Assembly: GCF_010093535.1 (NCBI RefSeq)
Contig: NW_022985230.1
Location: 62,001 to 126,000, forward strand
DNA length: 64,000 bases
Reading direction: 5' to 3'
From: Lindgomyces ingoldianus
Taxonomy: Eukaryota > Ascomycota > Dothideomycetes > Pleosporales > Lindgomycetaceae
Shown: positions 59,308 through 64,000 of the stretch, one piece after another
Position numbering within the stretch: position 1 is the stretch's first letter
Layout of the letters: the number at the start of each line of letters is the position of its first letter
Program-made: the position numbers and the translations under genes
Notes under the pieces: generated by a model
The model's input: only the letters and a program-made list of their open reading frames with translations
Databases searched by the model: none
Told to the model about the DNA's origin: nothing

Positions 59308-59902
59308 TGTTACAATTCTTACTCTAATAAAATAGTATTTTTAAGAGTACAACAGCCTAAAGTAATGTTAGTAAAAAGAGGATAGAACTTAGCTAGATTA
59401 GGTGTACAGTCTGTTAAGCAAAGTATAGAGTTAGTAGAATAAAGAAGGCAGGTTGTAGTTTAACCTAGTAGCTGTATAAGGAGCTAGCAAACCTAATCTA
59501 TAAGGATAGGAATAGAGGTATATATAGTGCAAGATATATAAGGCAGTAATGTTCTTTTTATAAAGGGTTTAATACCTCTTAGTCTATTAAGTAGGTAAAG
59601 ACTAAATAGTAATTATAACCTTTTAACTATAGTTGTGATTAAGACTATATACATAGGGTTTACATGCTCTGCATGTTTGCATGCTTGTTTCTACATAGCC
59701 TGCATAGCCTACAAGCCTGCAAGCCTGCATGTCCTATTAGATGATGCATTCTGCGAGGCTTTTCTCTAAAAGCTGGAGCCATTCCTTATCTGTCCTGTCA
59801 CGTGATTCGCTCAGCGCGGGGCTAAGCGTCTTCCATCCGACGTCGTTCGGGCTGTGTGGGACAGCCAGTTGGGTCATTACGGTCTGACTGTTGGCCGTAA
59901 CA
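59308..59902 (-). repeat. 5' LTR of B1
   Basis: 595 bp. The inner start is RIPed (ATAGTATTTTTAAGAG); the outer end is intact (GACTGTTGGCCGTAACA). It contains a short CCTGCA-type tandem array near 59690-59730. Confidence 0.94.
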
Positions 59903-61334
59903 GATACTTTGTTTAAGTAATATAAAATTTACTTTTTTTAATCTTTACTTATAATTTTACTTACTAAAGCTTCTTTAAAACTTTTTTAATATAAAAAATA
60001 TATAGTACTTTATTTTTAAAGTAAATAAAGATGTTATTTAAGTAGGTAATATAAAAATTATTTAACTAGTTAATTAATACATTATTTATATATCGCTAGT
60101 AAGTTACTAGGCTATTACATAATCTAAAAAGCAAAACTTTATATTTATATATTCTATATTATGTCTAAAAGGTTGTACACTTTTTAAAGCTTAGGTTTAT
60201 TCTAATCTTATTAACAGCTACATAAATATTAAACTTAGTAAAAATAGCTGCCTTTATAAGTCTTAATAAAAGTTTGTCTATGCGTAGTATTAGATATATA
60301 TTTTTATAAGTAATACTATTAAGTTTACAGTAATTAACATAGATATATAAGTTACTATTTGGTTTTTATACATAAAGGATAAGAAATGTAAAAAGGCTTT
60401 AACTTTACTAAATAAAGCTATATTTTAGATTATTTATAACATACTTTTTTATTACCTTTAGTTCCTTAACATTTTATTTATATAAAGAGCTGTAACTGTT
60501 AGAGAGAGGTTCTATAAAGATAATTTTATAGTTATATAAGCAATGTGCTAGTAATTCGTAAGCTGTAGTGTAGCTAAATATATTTTAGTACTAATAGTAT
60601 TTAGATAGTAATTAGAAGTTTACTAATACTTTAGTTTTACATTTATTATTTATTAGTAAAGCTTGCTTATCTTTAATTAAATGCTGAATTTTATAAATAA
60701 AAGTTAAAAAGAACTTTTTTTTATATTAAAATAAAAAGCATTTAGAAAAATAAAAGTAATAGTAGGGAAATAAATGTTCTTTAGACCTACTCTAAACTTC
60801 TTAATAGATAAGTAGATTAATAATTTAAGTGTCTTTAAACTATAAGTAATAAAAGAGTAGTATAATTTTAGTAGCTTTAGTAAACCCTTAATGCAGTTCA
60901 TTATTAGGCTGTATAACTACTAAATATAGTCCTTTTTCTATAGTATGTTATGTTGTCGAATATCTAACTCTACTTCTTTATTACGCGTAGGCTAGTTTAA
61001 TTGCATAAGCAAGAGTAGTAAAAGTTTATAAGTAGTAAAATACTTACTAAGCTATATAATCTAATTCTTCTTTATATCTAGTTAAAGTTTAAAATAATGT
61101 AACTATTTAATGCTAATAATATAATTTTATAAGCTGAGGTTTATAATAACAAAGAGGTAGTTTTAGATGCTTCTACTATTAATTTACATGTGCAAGTAGA
61201 TATACTAGTAGACAGAAACTTAGATTTAGTCTTAAAAGCCCTTAACTATAACTTTAAAAAGTAAATGTTAGATAAGAATATAAAAGCATTAAAATAAAAA
61301 CTTAGTAGTTATTAAATTAATAAATAAAAACCTA
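59903..61334 (-). pseudogene. Element J pol remnant: reverse transcriptase
   Basis: Minus-strand translation gives an RT start near 60550 (YKIIFIEPLSNSYSSLYK, VKELKVIKKY) and an IFTKFNIY-type block near 60200. The catalytic box reads YLNN at 60033-60044, both Asp changed. It continues left of B1 at 52353. 60570-61334 is AT-rich with no recognised domain. A 65-codon minus frame at 60704-60901 is Lys/Leu/Phe/Tyr-rich, as expected by chance at this composition. Confidence 0.78.
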
Positions 61335-63199
61335 TAACGTACCTAACAGGTTGGCCGGCCACACGGGTTGGCCGGCCACTTTTGCCAAGCCCCTACTAAA
61401 ACCACTCTATTCTGGCGCAAAACAGCCCACTTTAGCCCTATATAAAGTAATATAACATAAGATATTATTTAGAGTCTACTTCTACTACTTTCTTACATGT
61501 ATATAAGTTATGCCTAGTCTAATTACACTGCCTATATTACTTTTAACTTAGCTTACCTTCTTTAGCGCGCACTTGTGTCTTTAGCTTTTTTCTATTACTA
61601 CGCGCTCTAAACTTCTTTAGAGTAGTTAGACAAGCTCTATTCTTAACTATTAAGGTTTTTTCTACCTAAATTTACTTTTTTTTATGTAATTTATGTTGCG
61701 TAGTAGCCTTATTTACTGCTTAAAGCTCTATAATTTTCTTTTATGCTAACACTAGGTTATGCGCAATAATTACTGCCCCTTTTAAGACCTTTTTAAAGGC
61801 CTTTACTATAGACATTAGTCAGCTATCTATATGCTTTTAACTTTTTACCTTTATAAGCATTAATTATAACTTAAATTTAAAGGTATTACTTAGAGTTTAC
61901 AACTACTAGGGCTTGTTATTAATAAGTAGTAGTAGTAATAAAGTACATAACTAGATGTTAAAGGCTATTTTAACTTATTTTAAGTTAAACAGAACTGAAC
62001 TAGCGCTTTAAAACCCTTCTTAGATATTACTAGAAGTAATTGCTATATTATAGGTGTGTATAAAGCATAGTAGAAACTTAAGTTTTATAATATAAGTAAT
62101 CTAGTTACACATAAGATCTTTAGCTTAGCACTTATACACCTTTTTTAAAGGGGCAAAACAACCTATATTAAGAGGCTATAGAAGGTGTAATAAGTGTAAA
62201 AGTAAATGAATAGTAATCATTTTATTTTTTTTATAGTACTGCTAAAAATTAAGCAAGTTATAGCTTTTATAGCTATTAATAATAAAAAGCTAATAAGCGC
62301 CTATAACGTTTTTTTTATATGCTTATTAAAGTGCTTTAACTACTACAGCCTAACCTTATTTATTATCTAGCTGTTTTTAGAGACTATAATAACCTAATTC
62401 TAAAGCAGATTCTTCTTTTTATACTAGGCAAAAAGGTAATAGCAGCCTTTAAAAACAATAAAAAGTAAAATAGCTTACTTTATTATGTTAATACTTTAAA
62501 TAACTATTACCTACTCTTTATTACCTTACTATATTACCTTTAGCTGTTCTTATTTTTTAAAGCTATAATAACTACTCTAGTTAATATTTAGCTTATTATA
62601 AAGCTTAACTTATTAAAGTTATACATGTCTTTATCTTAGATACTATACTTAGCTTTTATGTTAGCTACTAGGTAAAACTAGCTTTAAATAACCTCTAAAT
62701 TCTCATAAAGCGCTCTCTTATAATTATACTTATAATTAAACTTTATTATAAACTTAGAGCAGTGCTTAACTTATATACTAGGCTAGTTTAAGCTAACCTA
62801 GCCTACATTACACTTTACGCGTAAGGAATTAGCTATATTAGCTATAGCTATAAGCTTAAAAAGATATCTGTGTTTAATAAGCTTAAGTATGTACTTAATA
62901 ACTACCTTTTTTTAAGCTTAGTTAGATTTCTTAATTTAGGCAAGCATTTTACTTATAAAGGCTGTCTAGCATGTTAATTACTTAGTGTTATGTAAAAGAT
63001 ATTATAAATAGCTGTAGCATGTTATAAAAAGAGTTTTAAGTCTTATTTAAAAGCCTAAAAAGTAAGCTGTATTTAACGTTTTTAGAAGATTTAATCTAGT
63101 GTTGTTGTTAAGGCATTATATAGATAGGTAGAGTATAGTAGGGGCTTAGCAAAAGTAGCTAGCTAACCTGTGTAGCTAGCTAATCTATTAGGTACATTA
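61335..63199 (-). mobile_element. Fot1/pogo-type DNA transposon F5, 1865 bp
   Basis: The ends are TAACGTACC and GGTACATTA, with terminal inverted repeats of about 60 bp that contain a doubled GGTTGGCCGGCCAC motif on the left. The size fits Fot1 elements (about 1.9 kb). A minus-strand remnant of the transposase N-terminal region is readable near 62600-62850 (YNYKRAL-type block), matching the arms of F1-F4 in kind but not closely in sequence. The left terminal repeat (61340-61440) keeps NotI-like CpG-rich sequence, while the right one is RIPed. Confidence 0.75.
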
Positions 63200-64000
63200 T
63201 GCGCTAGTATTAACTAAAAAATTTAATTAAACTCTAATATCTTTTAAGCATAAAATAGTAGGAACTTAGAAATGTTTTTTTTAAATAAGTGTAATAAGTT
63301 AATATTTACTAGGTTATACTTATTTAAGCCTAAAATAAAAAGTTTCTTTAAGTGTTTTTATTTTCTATTTAAAAAAAATCTAAGTTATAATTATTTATAT
63401 TTATAAACTTTTTCTTAGATTTTTATTACTTTACTTTAATTTTTTATACTTTAGAGATAAAATAATAACTAGTAAAATGTTCTAGTTTACTATAATTATA
63501 ATAGTTACTAAAAGTTGTCTGTCTTTTAAAGGCAAGTGTCTAGCTAGGTTAACAGTAGGTAGCTAGAGTAGATTAGGGTACTAACATAAGTGCAGGTTAG
63601 AGTGCACTAGAATAGTATACTGCCTTAGAGGTATTACTAGAAACTTTTTAAGATTAATTTATAATAGGTCTAACATTAGATTATTAAGTGTAGTTAATAG
63701 TTTACTTTAAAATAGCAAAAGTGTTTTTTTTATGTTATAAGCTATTAAGTAGGCTACTATTATTTTAAAAAAGCTCTTTTAAGTTCGTTTAAAACCTAAG
63801 TTTAGTACTTTTAGGCTAAGCAGTATCTTTTTTTATAAGTTAAAGAACTATTTTAACTTTAATATAAACTTTTTAACAGCAACACTAATAAAGTAAGCTT
63901 TAAAAGTTAAAAATGCTTTTCTTTTACTTATTTTTAAAATCTAAAACACTTATTACACCTCTATCTTTTTATTACTAGTAATAAAGTAAGTTTATAAAAG
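63200..64000. other. AT-rich RIPed DNA, nothing identifiable
   Basis: No open frame or repeat partner found. It could be the continuation of the sequence that F5 entered. Confidence 0.5.

Larger units (their letters stand above)
52354..59902 (-). mobile_element. Complete chromodomain Ty3/gypsy element B1, 7549 bp
   Basis: Two 595-bp LTRs (52354-52948 and 59308-59902) are flanked by perfect target duplications GATAC (52349-52353 and 59903-59907). Minus-strand reading gives gag with a zinc knuckle near 58240-58275, a protease region, and RT with the box YLDN (55823-55834). RNase H follows near 55240-55480, integrase near 54240-54800 (IDFITRLPLL), and a chromodomain near 53610-53790 (YKVERIL, YLVKWKEWLTSK). 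RIP stops occur throughout. It inserted in J pol. Confidence 0.94.

Overview
The window looks like an AT-rich, gene-poor block (AT isochore) of a filamentous ascomycete (Pezizomycotina). Almost everything is transposon DNA eroded by C-to-T mutation on both strands. Duplicate copies show changes mainly at CpA and CpG, with CpT and CpC largely spared. This is the pattern of repeat-induced point mutation (RIP). It turns CAG, CAA and TGG codons into stops, so only one convincing intact gene remains. I saw no tRNA, rRNA or CRISPR array. A 400-bp run of N (4199-4598) marks an assembly gap.

Layout, left to right. 1-12089: Ty3/gypsy element A1 (+), with its 5' LTR cut by the window edge, carrying solo LTRs, minisatellites, the gap and a complete small LTR element C1 (6492-7815, TSD GTTAG). 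12090-17012: right part of gypsy element B2 (-). 17013-26811: second A copy (A2), split by a complete Ty1/copia element E (17418-24865, TSD TTTCC, - strand) that itself holds a 1.1-kb palindromic foldback F1. 26812-31800: AT-rich DNA with an un-mutated GC-rich patch (27865-28345), foldback F2, and inside F2 a complete 603-bp TRIM, D (TSD TATAG). 31801-37465: complete chromodomain gypsy element G (+, TSD GTTAC). 37584-38037: a complete 454-bp TRIM, P (TSD ACTTT). 38600-42279: LTR H2, a rearranged C element with an inverted extra LTR and a copia solo LTR, then half a foldback (F3). 42280-45120: an island of normal base composition with one four-exon gene for a 572-residue multi-pass membrane protein (- strand). 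45121-51195: fragments of a pogo/Fot1 transposon, a chromovirus, foldback F4, an A-like LTR, and element C4 with mismatched LTRs. 51196-61334: a gypsy pol (J, -) cut by solo LTRs L and K and by the complete gypsy element B1 (52354-59902, TSD GATAC). 61335-63199: a Fot1-sized pogo-type transposon F5 (-). The rest is AT-rich.

The insertion order can be read from target-site duplications: A2 was entered by B2 and E, B2 apparently by A1, A1 by C1 and the solo LTRs, E by F1, and F2 by D. The small elements (C, D, P) and the foldbacks have no visible coding capacity of their own and presumably depended on larger relatives. The most informative general pattern is that, within one element, the outward-facing ends of the LTRs carry far fewer RIP changes than the same sequence facing inward.
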